Source: JAMQPK01 sp963782595
GTDB lineage: Bacteria; Acidobacteriota; Vicinamibacteria; Vicinamibacterales; JAMQPK01
Length of the DNA stretch: 64,000 bases
Direction: 5' to 3'
NCBI GenBank assembly: GCA_963782595.1
Contig: CAWAKJ010000001.1
Coordinates: 496,001-560,000, forward strand
Position numbers and translations under genes: made by a program. Below, piece by piece: positions 8,006 to 16,246 of the stretch; positions within the stretch are counted from its first letter, which is position 1, and the number at the start of each line of letters is the position of its first letter. The notes below the pieces were generated by a model. The model was not told where the DNA came from, made no database searches, and worked only from the letters and a program-made list of their open reading frames with translations.

Positions 8006-9316
8006 CTAGTCGTAGTACTCCAACCCCAGGTGCGTAATCAGCTCTTCGCCGACCATGTAGCGCAACGTGTTCTTCAGCTTCATCAACTGGATGAACAGGT
8101 CGTGCTCGGGATAGAGCCCGGGCGCGTGCATCGGGCTCTTGAAATAGAACGAAAGCCATTCCTGGATGCCCGACATGCCCGCCCGCTTCGCCAGGTCGAG
8201 AAACAGCGCCAGATCCAGCACAATCGGCGCGGCCAGGATGCTGTCGCGGCAGAGGAAGTTGATCTTGAGCTGCATCTTGTAGCCGAGCCAGCCCACCAGA
8301 TCGATGTTGTCCCAGCCTTCCTTGTTGTCGCCGCGCGGCGGGTAGTAGTTGATGCGAACGACGTGATGGAGATCCTCGTAGAGCCCGGGATACAGGTGAG
8401 GCTGAAGGATGTAGTCGAGCACGGATTTCTTGCTCTCCTCCTTCGTCTTGAACGACTCCGGGTCGTCGAGCACTTCGCCATCGCGATTGCCGAGGATGTT
8501 GGTCGAATACCAGCCCTCGACGCCGAGCAGCCGGGCTTTGATGCCCGGCGCGATGACCGTCTTAATCCATGTCTGGCCTGTCTTGAAGTCCTTGCCGCAA
8601 ATCGGCAGCTTGTTCTGCTGCGCGAGCGCCATCATGGCCGGCACATCCACAGACAGATTGGGTGCGCCGTTGGCGTACGGCACGCCTTCCATCAAAGCGG
8701 CATAGGTATAGACCATGCTCGATGGAATGGCGGGATCGTTTGTCTCGAGCGCCTTTTCGAACGCCTCAATCGACCGATGGGCGGGCGACTCCTTCATGAA
8801 CACTTCCGTGCTGCCGCACCAGACCATCACAATGCGATCGCAACCGTTGTCTTTCTTGAACTGACGAATGTCGGCGCGAAGCTGCTCGGCCAGATCCTTC
8901 TTGTTCGGGCCTTTCTTCACGTTGGGACCGTTCAGGCGCTTTACATAGCGCTGGTCGAAGACGGCTGTCATCGGCCGGATCGACTCGAGCTCGGGCTTGA
9001 TTTGGTCGAGCAGCGAGCGCTCGAGCACGCCCGCGGTGCGCGCAGACTCGTAGGCGTTCTCTTCGAAAATATCCCAGCCCCCGAAGACCACGTTCTCGAG
9101 ATCGACGATGGGGACTGTGTCTTTGATCTTTGGCGAGCGCCCTTCGGTCCGTTTGCCGAGCCGGATCGTACCCATTTGCGTGAGCGAGCCGATGGGACTG
9201 GCCAGCCCTTTCCGGATAGCAATGACACCGGCGATCGTGGTCGTACTGACCGCACCGAGACCGACGAGAAGAATGCCGAGTTTTCCTTTCGCTGGAGCGA
9301 TTTCGAGGTTTTTCAC
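8006..9316 (-). CDS. ino1: myo-inositol-1-phosphate synthase
   Basis: NAD-dependent cytosolic enzyme converting glucose 6-phosphate to 1L-myo-inositol 1-phosphate, the first step of inositol, inositol-lipid and phytate-type compounds. The 436-residue product has the Rossmann motif LLVGLGAVSTTTIAG at the N-terminus and the family core NGAPNLSVDVPAMMALA, GKDFKTGQTWIKT and GWYSTNILGNRDG. The lysine-containing stretch LGYKMQLKINFLCRDSILAAP matches the catalytic region. The GTG start at 9316 lies only 30 bases from the divergent methyltransferase start. No inositol monophosphatase is adjacent. Confidence 0.93.
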   Translation of the reverse strand: MKNLEIAPAKGKLGILLVGLGAVSTTTIAGVIAIRKGLASPIGSLTQMGTIRLGKRTEGRSPKIKDTVPIVDLENVVFGGWDIFEENAYESARTAGVLERSLLDQIKPELESIRPMTAVFDQRYVKRLNGPNVKKGPNKKDLAEQLRADIRQFKKDNGCDRIVMVWCGSTEVFMKESPAHRSIEAFEKALETNDPAIPSSMVYTYAALMEGVPYANGAPNLSVDVPAMMALAQQNKLPICGKDFKTGQTWIKTVIAPGIKARLLGVEGWYSTNILGNRDGEVLDDPESFKTKEESKKSVLDYILQPHLYPGLYEDLHHVVRINYYPPRGDNKEGWDNIDLVGWLGYKMQLKINFLCRDSILAAPIVLDLALFLDLAKRAGMSGIQEWLSFYFKSPMHAPGLYPEHDLFIQLMKLKNTLRYMVGEELITHLGLEYYD

Positions 9317-9346
9317 AGCGGCAATATATCACCTATGATTTGAGGC

Positions 9347-9919
9347 GTGCTCTTTTCCCGCCGACCGGAACAGAAGCATTCCCTGGCTATTGCCATGACG
9401 GGGGTGAAGCTCGGCGACCAGCTCCTCTTTGTCGGTTGCACCGATTCGACGCTGGTGGGTGCAATCGCATCCAAAGTCGGCTTGAGCGGCCGCGTCTGCG
9501 CAGTGGTGTCGAATGAAGCCGACGCAGCCCGAGCGGTGCGCGCGGCCGAACGAACAGGGTTCCTGCTCGATCTGGAAACAATCGCCGGTCTGAGCCCAAT
9601 CCCGTTCGAAGACGCTGCCTTCAACCTGATCGTCGTCGACAACCAGGAGGGGGACATCTCGCGCCTGCGGCCCGAAGAGCGAGTGTCTCTGTTCCAGCAG
9701 GCCCATCGCATCCTCCAACCACGGGGCCGGATCGTCGTCATCGAACGCGCGCCGCGGGGAGGGCTGGGCGCACTCCTCCGGCCGGCAAATACCGCCCCAC
9801 CCGATCCTCACTACCAGGCGTCCGGCGGCGCTGTGGCCGCGCTCCAGGCCGAAGGGTTCCGGGCCGCTCGGCTCCTCGCCGAGCGTGACGGTCTGTCCTT
9901 CTTCGAAGGCGTACGTTAG
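9347..9919 (+). CDS. class I SAM-dependent methyltransferase-like protein
   Basis: A 190-residue protein with a Rossmann-type methyltransferase layout: motif I region DQLLFVGCTDSTLVGAIAS, a motif II acidic turn around VVSNEADAARAV, motif IV FEDAAFNLIVVDNQEG, and a post-core RILQPRGRIVVIERAPRGG typical of UbiE-like enzymes. Motif I has FVGCTD in place of VLDxGxG, so SAM binding may be altered. The substrate is unknown. GTG at 9347 has a closely spaced GAGG. It is divergent from the inositol-phosphate synthase gene. Confidence 0.7.
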   Translation: MLFSRRPEQKHSLAIAMTGVKLGDQLLFVGCTDSTLVGAIASKVGLSGRVCAVVSNEADAARAVRAAERTGFLLDLETIAGLSPIPFEDAAFNLIVVDNQEGDISRLRPEERVSLFQQAHRILQPRGRIVVIERAPRGGLGALLRPANTAPPDPHYQASGGAVAALQAEGFRAARLLAERDGLSFFEGVR

Positions 9920-10005
9920 CGGGGACACTGCCCGTACCGGCCGTAAATTCCAAGCATTTCGCGTCAGACACTCGGCAAGGGATTTGCCAGATAACAAGGC
10001 AGGCC

Positions 10006-11085
10006 ATGACCCGAATGACGCACACATCGAAGAACGCACCCGAAGACGTGTATTCAATCCGCGAAATCGCCCGCGCGGCTGGTGTCCCAGTGTCGCGCGT
10101 GGAGGCATTGATCGCGGTCGATCGTTTTCGACCGATCGCCGGCGCCGCCGGTTTCTTCGCCAGGATGGACGCGATTGCTGCAGTCCGCGCACTTCGGACC
10201 GACGGCGGACGAAGCGCGGCGCTGCTGTTCGACAACAAGCCGGAATTCGCAGGGACATCTTTCAGGCTGCCGATGGCGGCGGCGAGCGCCGTTCACGCCG
10301 GAATTGCTGCCACGCTGATCCTGATCAGCACCATCGGATTACCGCAGGCGGCCGAAATGGACCCTGTACGGCTCGATCCTACGCAGACGCGCCTCGTTTT
10401 CATCGCGTCGCCGGGGCCGGGCGGAGGTGGCGGCGGCGGCGGTCGAAGACAGAAGGCTCCGCCACCCCGCGCGCAACTGAAAGGCAAATCGAAGCTGGAC
10501 AGCCCTGTCCCCGTACGCAAGGCCCCAAAGCCGATCGAAGCCACACCAAAGCCAGAGCCTCCGCCACCTCCACCGGAGGTGAAGCCGGAGCCGCTCCCCC
10601 CGGTGGTTGCGCCGGTCGCAACTGTGGCGGCCAACGAGATCGATCGCCCGGGTGTCATCGATGAGCCAGCGAAGAAGGAAAGCGAAAGCCGCGGCCCGGG
10701 TGTCGGCGGTGGAGTCGGATCGGGCACCGGCACCGGCCTGGGCAAGGGCGATGGTTCCGGCATCGGTGACGGATCGGGCGGGGGCATGGGCGGAGGGCCG
10801 TACCGCCCCGGAAGCGGCGTCACGGCGCCGCGCCTCCTGAAGGAAGTGAAGGCCTCCTATACCGAGGATGCGCGACGCCAGAGCCTCGAGGGCGAAGTGG
10901 TCTTCGAGATCGTCGTGCGCCGGGATGGGTCGGTCGGCGACGTGCAATTGATCAAAGGACTTCCGAGCGGATTGAACGAGCGCGCGATGGCGGCCGTGCG
11001 GCAGTGGCGGTTCGCGCCGGCGACGCGACGCGGACAACCGGTCGACGTCATCGTCGAAGTCGAAGTGGAGTTCAAACTTCGTTAG
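10006..11085 (+). CDS. HTH-TonB fusion protein
   Basis: A 359-residue inner-membrane protein with an unusual order. Residues 15-70 form a MerR/excisionase-like helix-turn-helix (YSIREIARAAGVPVSRVEAL). A membrane segment follows (about 88-111, AVHAGIAATLILISTIG), then a Gly-rich then Pro/Lys-rich periplasmic spacer (about 130-265), and last a TonB C-terminal domain (about 268-359, LEGEVVFEIVVRRDGSVGDV ... ALxAVRQWRF-like). TonB domains pass proton-motive energy to outer-membrane receptors; a cytoplasmic DNA-binding head is not part of the usual family. No ExbB, ExbD or receptor gene is adjacent. The ATG at 10006 follows an AAGGCAGG. Confidence 0.8.
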   Translation: MTRMTHTSKNAPEDVYSIREIARAAGVPVSRVEALIAVDRFRPIAGAAGFFARMDAIAAVRALRTDGGRSAALLFDNKPEFAGTSFRLPMAAASAVHAGIAATLILISTIGLPQAAEMDPVRLDPTQTRLVFIASPGPGGGGGGGGRRQKAPPPRAQLKGKSKLDSPVPVRKAPKPIEATPKPEPPPPPPEVKPEPLPPVVAPVATVAANEIDRPGVIDEPAKKESESRGPGVGGGVGSGTGTGLGKGDGSGIGDGSGGGMGGGPYRPGSGVTAPRLLKEVKASYTEDARRQSLEGEVVFEIVVRRDGSVGDVQLIKGLPSGLNERAMAAVRQWRFAPATRRGQPVDVIVEVEVEFKLR

Positions 11086-11144
11086 CCGCGCGTGGAGCGC
11101 GCCGCGGGGATGGGGCCCCGCGTTATGAAGAGGGTCGTGACATC

Positions 11145-11960
11145 ATGGAAATGCTGCTCGTCGTCATCACAATCGTCTCGGTCGCGACGGCAATCGTCGC
11201 GCTGACCTCTGCGGCACGTTTGCGACAAAACGATCGCGAGCGCTCCGAAGCGCGCGTGACGGCCCTCGCCGCCGCCGCGGAGACACACGGCGGGACCGAC
11301 GGCGGATGGCAACAGGTTGCCGGTGAATGGCAATGGGTGGCCGAACCCGAACCACAAGGGATTCGGGATCTGGGACTAGGGATGAGTGTTGCTCGCTCTT
11401 CGCGCGATGAACGTGTGATACCCGTCGCCGAAACAATCCCGAATCCCCAGTCCCCAATCCCTGCATACTCGGATCGGTTCTTCGGGACTGTCGAGCGCGA
11501 CGAACCGACGGGTCGGTCGCCTATCTTCGCGGCTGCAGCTCTCATCGTCATCCTGGGTGGCGCGCTGATTTTTCTGAACACCTCGGCGTCCAACGAACAT
11601 GCGGCCACTGCTGCGCCTGTTGGCCGGGGCGAACCGCTCGAACTGGTGTCGCTCGGACATGCACGTGAGGTCAACGTCCTGACGATTGCCGGCACTGTCC
11701 GAAACCCGGCGAGCGGCGTCAAGCTCGAAGGGCTCACCGCGGTCGTCTCGCTCCTCAACCGTGACGGCGCGCTCGTCTCGACCAAGGACGTGCCGCTCGA
11801 CTACCGCGCCCTTGGTCCCGGCGAAGAAGCGCCGTTCAAGGTCAGCGTTCCGGATCCGGGCTCGGTCGTGCGGTATCGCGTAAGCTTCCGCGCCGGCACC
11901 GACGTGGTTCCACACGTCGATCGGCGCACGTCCACGAAACTCGCGAGCGCGGTGCAATAA
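11145..11960 (+). CDS. FxLYD-like two-helix membrane protein
   Basis: A 271-residue protein with an N-terminal membrane helix (MEMLLVVITIVSVATAIVAL), a cytoplasmic-looking linker, a second helix near residue 130 (IFAAAALIVILGGALIFL), and a beta-rich C-terminus (LTIAGTVRNPASGVKLEGLT ... YRALGPGEEAPFKVSV) of the FxLYD type found in envelope proteins. The linker includes a repeat-derived stretch, IPNPQSPIP. ATG at 11145 has an upstream GAAGAGGG. It lies 59 bases after the HTH-TonB gene and in the same direction. Function is unknown; a role with the neighbouring TonB protein is only suggested by position. Confidence 0.65.
   Translation: MEMLLVVITIVSVATAIVALTSAARLRQNDRERSEARVTALAAAAETHGGTDGGWQQVAGEWQWVAEPEPQGIRDLGLGMSVARSSRDERVIPVAETIPNPQSPIPAYSDRFFGTVERDEPTGRSPIFAAAALIVILGGALIFLNTSASNEHAATAAPVGRGEPLELVSLGHAREVNVLTIAGTVRNPASGVKLEGLTAVVSLLNRDGALVSTKDVPLDYRALGPGEEAPFKVSVPDPGSVVRYRVSFRAGTDVVPHVDRRTSTKLASAVQ
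11358..11463. repeat. GGGATTCGGGAT word array inside a gene
   Basis: Left words GGGATTCGGGATCTGGGAC (from 11358) and right words AATCCCGAATCCCCAGTCCC (from 11435) form inverted arms around about 50 bases. The whole element is read through in frame by the FxLYD-like gene, in the linker between its two membrane helices. Confidence 0.8.
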
Positions 11961-11989
11961 ACGCGTATCGTATAGATATAGGGTTCACC

Positions 11990-13102
11990 ATGAAACACAT
12001 GCTGCGCTTCTGGATTTGTGTCATGTCCGCAGCCGCCGCCATCGTGATCGCGGGCGGATCCAACGTCGCTGGACAGAAACAGGACGAGTTCCGCTTCAGG
12101 AGCGGCGTCGATCTGGTCAACGTGACGGCCACGGTCACCGATCGTAACGGGCGTTTCGTGCCCGGGCTGCGCCAGGAGGACTTCATCATCTACGAGGAGG
12201 ACCAGCTGCAGGAGGTGACGCACTTCAGCAACGAGCGCGTGCCCGTCAGCCTTGGCATCGTCCTCGACACCAGCGGCAGCATGGTCGGCGAGAAACTGAC
12301 GCATGCGTTGATGGCCATCGACCGTTTCCTTACCAAGCTGCTCGCGCCCGAAGATGAGATCTTCCTGTACAAGTTCAGCAATTTTCCCGAGCTCGTCCAG
12401 GATTGGACGACGGATCGCACGCGGCTCAGTCGCGCCATCCGGCGCATCAACGCGGGCGGCGGCACGGCGATGCTCGATGCGATCGCCGAATCCGTCCCAT
12501 TGGCGCAGACCGGACAGCACCGCAAGCACGCGATCCTGCTGATCTCAGATGGCAATGACACCGACAGCCAAGTCTCGCCGAAGGAAGTCAAACAGCTGAT
12601 TCGTGAATCGGAAGTGATGGTGTACGCGATCGGCATCGACGGCACGGCCGAGGGGACGATCTTTGGACTGCCGCCGACGACGCGCAACCCCCTGCCCCCG
12701 TCGCCGAGTCCCTTCCCCGGCGGCCGGCGCCCGCGAGGGCCGGGCGGGGTCATTCTGCCGCAGACGGCTCAGTTCCAGTGGCCATTCCCGCAAGGCGGCG
12801 GGTCACGCCGCAGAAGTGCGGCGGGCGACGATCGCGTCAACGCGGGGGCGCTGCGCGACATCACGGATGACAGCGGCGGGCGCACAGAAATCGTGCGGTC
12901 TCCACGCGATCTCGATCCCGCGACCGAGAACATCGCCGACGAGTTGAGCCGTCAGGTACTATCTCGGTTACGCATCCACGACAGAGAAGGACGGACGGTG
13001 GCACGTGATTCGAGTGGAAACACGCGACAAATCACTGCGCGTGCGCGCGCGCCGCGGCTACATCGCCACGCCGTAGCCTGGCTCGTAGCCGGTAGCTGGT
13101 AG
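11990..13102 (+). CDS. secreted VWFA-domain protein (acidobacterial type), C-terminus frameshifted
   Basis: Signal peptide (AAAAIVIAGGSNVAGQ) followed by a short beta domain (FRSGVDLVNVTATVTDRNG ... FIIYEEDQ) and a von Willebrand A domain with an intact MIDAS DTSGSM. This layout is typical of the large VWFA-related family of Acidobacteriota; the partners are unknown. The end is broken: near residue 322 the DNA reads CGTCAGGTACTATCTC where RQYYLGY needs CGTCAGTACTATCTC. Removing one G (12955-12956) restores the family ending RVRARRGYIATP and a TAG at 13074-13076, for 361 residues. As written, the frame runs on to 13102 with unrelated sequence. The error or mutation matches the acs lesion in context. 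Confidence 0.85.
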   Translation: MKHMLRFWICVMSAAAAIVIAGGSNVAGQKQDEFRFRSGVDLVNVTATVTDRNGRFVPGLRQEDFIIYEEDQLQEVTHFSNERVPVSLGIVLDTSGSMVGEKLTHALMAIDRFLTKLLAPEDEIFLYKFSNFPELVQDWTTDRTRLSRAIRRINAGGGTAMLDAIAESVPLAQTGQHRKHAILLISDGNDTDSQVSPKEVKQLIRESEVMVYAIGIDGTAEGTIFGLPPTTRNPLPPSPSPFPGGRRPRGPGGVILPQTAQFQWPFPQGGGSRRRSAAGDDRVNAGALRDITDDSGGRTEIVRSPRDLDPATENIADELSRQVLSRLRIHDREGRTVARDSSGNTRQITARARAPRLHRHAVAWLVAGSW

Positions 13103-13146
13103 CTGGTAGCAATCGCTGCTACCGGCTACCAACTACAAGCTACTAG
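13073..13146. repeat. GTAGCTG/GCTACC word array (hairpin)
   Basis: Words of the type GTAGCCGGTAGCTGGTAGC on the left face GCTACCGGCTACCAACTAC on the right around a short AATCGCT turn. The array begins at the true (frame-corrected) TAG stop of the VWFA gene and ends just before the ZIP gene. Confidence 0.85.
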
Positions 13147-13162
13147 CTGATAACATCGGCCC

Positions 13163-13915
13163 GTGCGTTCGCTCGCGTGGGCCGTGGGGCTGACTCTCGC
13201 AGGAAGCCTCGGCGGCGTTCTGGTTGCCTCCGCGCTCCTCTTCTTCAACGATCGTCTTCGCGTCAAGATCGTGCCGTGGCTGGTCAGCTACGCTGTCGGC
13301 ACGCTCCTCGGCGTCGCCCTGCTCGTCCTGCTTCCCGAGGCGCTCGCGCACCTTTCACCAAAGATGGCTCTGGGCTGGTTGCTGGGCGGGATCATGCTGT
13401 TCTTCCTGCTCGAGAAGCTCGTGCTGTGGCGGCACTGTCACACGCACGACTGCGAGGCGCACGGCATGGCCGCACCGATGGTGGTCATCGGCGACGCCTT
13501 TCATAACTTTCTCGACGGCGTCATCATCGGCACGGCTGTTCGCACGTCCGTCCCGCTTGGCGTCAGCACGGCGCTCGCCGTCGCGACGCATGAGATTCCG
13601 CAGGAGCTCGGCGACATGGCGATTCTCCTGCACGCAGGATACTCGCGCCGCAAGGCGCTGCTCCTGAATCTCATGTCGGGCCTGTCAGCGGTCGGCGGCG
13701 CGCTGGTGGCGGTCTTTGCGCTCGAATGGGTGCCACGAGTAAACGAGTACGTACTCTCAGTGGCGGCGGCAGGATTTCTGTACATCGCGATGGCCGATCT
13801 GATTCCCGATCTCCATCGCGGCCGGATCGACGCGACAACCTTCCGTCAGCTCGCCCTCGCCGCCGCCGGTATCGGCACGGTTGTCGGTCTCAATGCATTT
13901 GTGGGAGGACATTGA
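13163..13915 (+). CDS. ZIP-family divalent metal transporter
   Basis: A 250-residue integral membrane protein of the ZIP family, which imports Zn2+ or related divalent cations. The two diagnostic metal-binding helices are present: HNFLDGVIIG (TM4) and HEIPQELGD (TM5). A His-rich loop (HCHTHDCEAHG) lies before TM4. About eight hydrophobic segments can be counted. The start is GTG at 13163. Its stop overlaps the YciI start by one base (TGATG), so the two are translationally coupled. Which metal is carried cannot be told from sequence. Confidence 0.88.
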   Translation: MRSLAWAVGLTLAGSLGGVLVASALLFFNDRLRVKIVPWLVSYAVGTLLGVALLVLLPEALAHLSPKMALGWLLGGIMLFFLLEKLVLWRHCHTHDCEAHGMAAPMVVIGDAFHNFLDGVIIGTAVRTSVPLGVSTALAVATHEIPQELGDMAILLHAGYSRRKALLLNLMSGLSAVGGALVAVFALEWVPRVNEYVLSVAAAGFLYIAMADLIPDLHRGRIDATTFRQLALAAAGIGTVVGLNAFVGGH

Positions 13916-14205
13916 TGTACGCGCTGGCCATCATCCGCTACCGGCGTCCGCTGGAAGAAGTGCTCGTGCACCAGGACGCCCACCGCGCATACCTTCGCGG
14001 GCTGAAGGAAAAAGGTCTCCTGATCGCGTCCGGTCCCATGAACCCGCGGTTCGGAGGCCTTGTTCTGCTGCGCGTGCCCGATGACGATGTGAACGTGCTC
14101 GACAGCGTGCGCGATGACGACCCGTTTTTTCAGTCGGGCGTCGCGCAATACGAGTTGATTGGCTGGGCCCCGGTCATCGGCAAGGAAGATCTCGACAAAC
14201 TCTGA
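13915..14205 (+). CDS. YciI-family protein
   Basis: A 96-residue single-domain protein of the YCII superfamily (ferredoxin-like dimer). It has the family features YALAIIRYRRPLEEVLVHQD, AHRAYLRGLKEKGLLIASGP and DDPFFQSGVAQYELIGW; the conserved His/Asp pair of the proposed active site is present. No reaction is established for most of the family. The start overlaps the ZIP gene stop, with GGAGG just upstream. Confidence 0.85.
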   Translation: MYALAIIRYRRPLEEVLVHQDAHRAYLRGLKEKGLLIASGPMNPRFGGLVLLRVPDDDVNVLDSVRDDDPFFQSGVAQYELIGWAPVIGKEDLDKL

Positions 14206-14220
14206 CCGACATCACGTAGT

Positions 14221-14258
14221 GTCCGGCTTTAGCCGGACCTCTCCGGCTCGAGCCGGAC
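14221..14258. repeat. double GTCCGG palindrome at convergent gene ends
   Basis: GTCCGGCTTTAGCCGGAC (14221-14238) is followed by TCCGGCTCGAGCCGGA (14243-14258). Both are perfect inverted repeats between the convergent YciI and ferredoxin genes. The first supplies the ferredoxin stop codon. A related copy lies at 61504-61521. It could act as a bidirectional terminator. Confidence 0.85.
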
Positions 14259-14615
14259 TTCCGTGATTACGTATTCCTCGACGGGCTTCCCTGCGATCAG
14301 GTGCTCCTGGATGATGCGCTCGAGCACGGGCGGATGACAGCCGGAATACCACGTTCCTTCCGGATAGACAACGGCAATCGGGCCGCCTTCGCAGATACGG
14401 AGGCAGTTCGCCTTCGTGCGGAGGATGCCGCCAGCTTCCGAGAGACCCAGTTGCTTGAGCCGTTTCTTCAGGAATTCCCACGCCTCAATCGATCGCTCGC
14501 GATCGCAGCATTTCGGATTCGTCTGATCGGCGCAGAGGAAGATGTGGCGCCTCGCGCCGGGGACGCCAACTGACGCCGCAAGCGCCTTCAGTCGTTGCCG
14601 TTCGTCGTCTGACAT
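14229..14615 (-). CDS. thioredoxin-fold [2Fe-2S] ferredoxin
   Basis: A 128-residue protein of the thioredoxin-like ferredoxin family. Cluster ligands are in the pattern expected: FLCADQTNPKCC near the N-terminus and NCLRICEGGP in the second half, followed by VVYPEGTWY. Such proteins carry electrons; partners are unknown here. ATG at 14615 is 16 bases from the divergent apaG start. The last residues (VRLEPERSG) and the stop codon come from a palindromic repeat, so the natural C-terminus may have been altered by it. Confidence 0.87.
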   Translation of the reverse strand: MSDDERQRLKALAASVGVPGARRHIFLCADQTNPKCCDRERSIEAWEFLKKRLKQLGLSEAGGILRTKANCLRICEGGPIAVVYPEGTWYSGCHPPVLERIIQEHLIAGKPVEEYVITEVRLEPERSG

Positions 14616-14631
14616 ATCATTGGTGGCAAGG

Positions 14632-15018
14632 ATGCCTGAAACCGTCACCAGGAATGTTCGCGTCCACGTCGAAGCGGAGTTTGCTCCAGGACGATCGAAT
14701 CCGCAGCAGAGCCAGTGGTTCTTCCTCTATACGATCCGCATCACCAACGAAGGGCGTGAGACGGTCAAGCTCCTGACCCGTCACTGGATTATCACCGATG
14801 GGATGGGGGTCGTGAGAGAAGTCCGCGGTCCGGGCGTCGTCGGCAAGCAGCCGCTGCTGGAGCCGGGCGAAAGCTTCGAGTACACCTCTGGATGTGATCT
14901 GACGACGCCGTTCGGCACGATGCGCGGGACCTACGAGATGGTCACGAATGCCCAGGAGCGATTCGACGTCGACATCCCGATGTTTACGCTGTCCGAGCCG
15001 TACTCGACCGTTCACTAA
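14632..15018 (+). CDS. apaG: ApaG family protein
   Basis: A 128-residue protein matching ApaG over its full length: VRVHVEAEF, QSQWFFLYTIRITNEG, LLTRHWIITDGMGVVREVRG, GVVGKQPLLEPGESFEYTSG and the closing GTMRGTYEMV. The family has an immunoglobulin-like fold and is linked in enterobacteria to divalent cation resistance and Ap4A metabolism; the exact role is not known. ATG at 14632 has GGTGG upstream. Its 3' end overlaps the convergent ispG end by 35 bases. Confidence 0.93.
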   Translation: MPETVTRNVRVHVEAEFAPGRSNPQQSQWFFLYTIRITNEGRETVKLLTRHWIITDGMGVVREVRGPGVVGKQPLLEPGESFEYTSGCDLTTPFGTMRGTYEMVTNAQERFDVDIPMFTLSEPYSTVH

Positions 15019-16246
15019 CCCTTTTTCGCCCGTACTTCTGCTCGACATAGTCGTCGACGAGTTGCTTGAATTCGGCAGCGAGCTCGTCGTAGGTGCCGCG
15101 AAGGGTCTTCACGTGCTCGCCGTCGATATAGATCGGACAGCTCGGCTCTTCGCCGGTCCCGGGCAGGCTGATGCCGATATTCGCGGCCTTCGACTCGCCC
15201 GGGCCGTTGACCACACATCCCATCACGGCGAGCGTCATGTCTTCGACGCCCTCGCAGTCGGTTTTCCAGATCGGCATCATCTCGCGGATATAGGCCTGCG
15301 TACGCTCCGCCAGTTCCTGAAACGTCGTGCTCGTTGTCCGACCGCAGCCGGGGCACGCCGTCACGCTTGGCGCAAATGATCGCAAACCGAGCGCCTGCAG
15401 CATTTCACACGCCGCATACACTTCTTCGCGGCGGTCGCCCCCCGGACGCGGCGTCAGCGACACCCGGATGGTATCGCCGATGCCTTCGTTCAGCAGGGCG
15501 CCCATCGCCGATGCCGACCACACGAGACCCTTGATGCCCATCCCTGCCTCGGTGAGGCCGAGGTGCAGCGGCTGATCGGTTCGTCTGGCGAGCTCGCGAT
15601 AAACCGCAATCAGATGAAGCGGCCGTGAAACTTTGCACGAGATGATGATCTGGTCCTTGCGCAGTCCGGATTCGAGCGCAAGTGCAGTGGAGTCGAGAGC
15701 CGAAAGAACCATGCACTCGTTGATGATTTCGTCCGACGTCTTTCCAAGATTGCGGTCGGTGTTCTCCTGCATCTTGCTCATGACGAGCTCTTGATTGAGC
15801 GACCCGCCGTTCACGCCGATGCGTACGGGCTTCCCCTGGTCGGCGGCAACCTGGCAGATGGTGGAGAACTGCTCGTCGCGCCGTTTACCGGTACCGACGT
15901 TCCCCGGATTGATGCGGTACTTGTCGAGCGCTTTCGCGCACTCCGGAAATTTCGTCAGGAGGATGTGACCGTTGTAGTGAAAATCGCCGATGAGCGGCGC
16001 GGTGATGCCGGCATCGACCATCCGCCGCTTGATCGCCGGAACGGCGGCTGCGGCCTCGGGCAGATTCACCGTGATGCGCACGAGCTCCGAGCCGGCCTGC
16101 GCGAGCTCGACGCACTGCCGCGCGGTCGCGTCAATATCGGGTGTGTCGGTGTTGGTCATCGACTGGACGGCGACGGGAGCACCACCGCCCACCTGAACCG
16201 AGCCGACTTTGACACCAACTGTTTTATGAAGCCTGATGGGAAGCAT
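14984..16246 (-). CDS. ispG: 4-hydroxy-3-methylbut-2-enyl diphosphate synthase
   Basis: [4Fe-4S] enzyme of the MEP pathway that reduces ME-cPP to HMBPP for isoprenoid precursors. The 420-residue short form shows VQSMTNTDTPDIDATA at the start, INPGNVGTG in the TIM barrel, and the cluster ligands ACPGCGRT and CVVNGPGE in the C-terminal domain. ATG at 16246 (MLPIRLHKTVGVKVG) is chosen because the sequence before it is palindromic-repeat DNA (residues TLRQAQGR). The start overlaps the end of lhr by 23 bases. The convergent end overlaps apaG. Confidence 0.96.
   Translation of the reverse strand: MLPIRLHKTVGVKVGSVQVGGGAPVAVQSMTNTDTPDIDATARQCVELAQAGSELVRITVNLPEAAAAVPAIKRRMVDAGITAPLIGDFHYNGHILLTKFPECAKALDKYRINPGNVGTGKRRDEQFSTICQVAADQGKPVRIGVNGGSLNQELVMSKMQENTDRNLGKTSDEIINECMVLSALDSTALALESGLRKDQIIISCKVSRPLHLIAVYRELARRTDQPLHLGLTEAGMGIKGLVWSASAMGALLNEGIGDTIRVSLTPRPGGDRREEVYAACEMLQALGLRSFAPSVTACPGCGRTTSTTFQELAERTQAYIREMMPIWKTDCEGVEDMTLAVMGCVVNGPGESKAANIGISLPGTGEEPSCPIYIDGEHVKTLRGTYDELAAEFKQLVDDYVEQKYGRKRVSERSSTARTA

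Noticed and set aside
7871..9343. Long plus-strand open frame across ino1
   Set aside because: Antisense shadow of a clearly conserved enzyme; no ribosome site and no family match.
10420..10800. GC-rich low-complexity stretch as a tandem repeat element
   Set aside because: It encodes the normal Gly- and Pro-rich spacer of a TonB protein.
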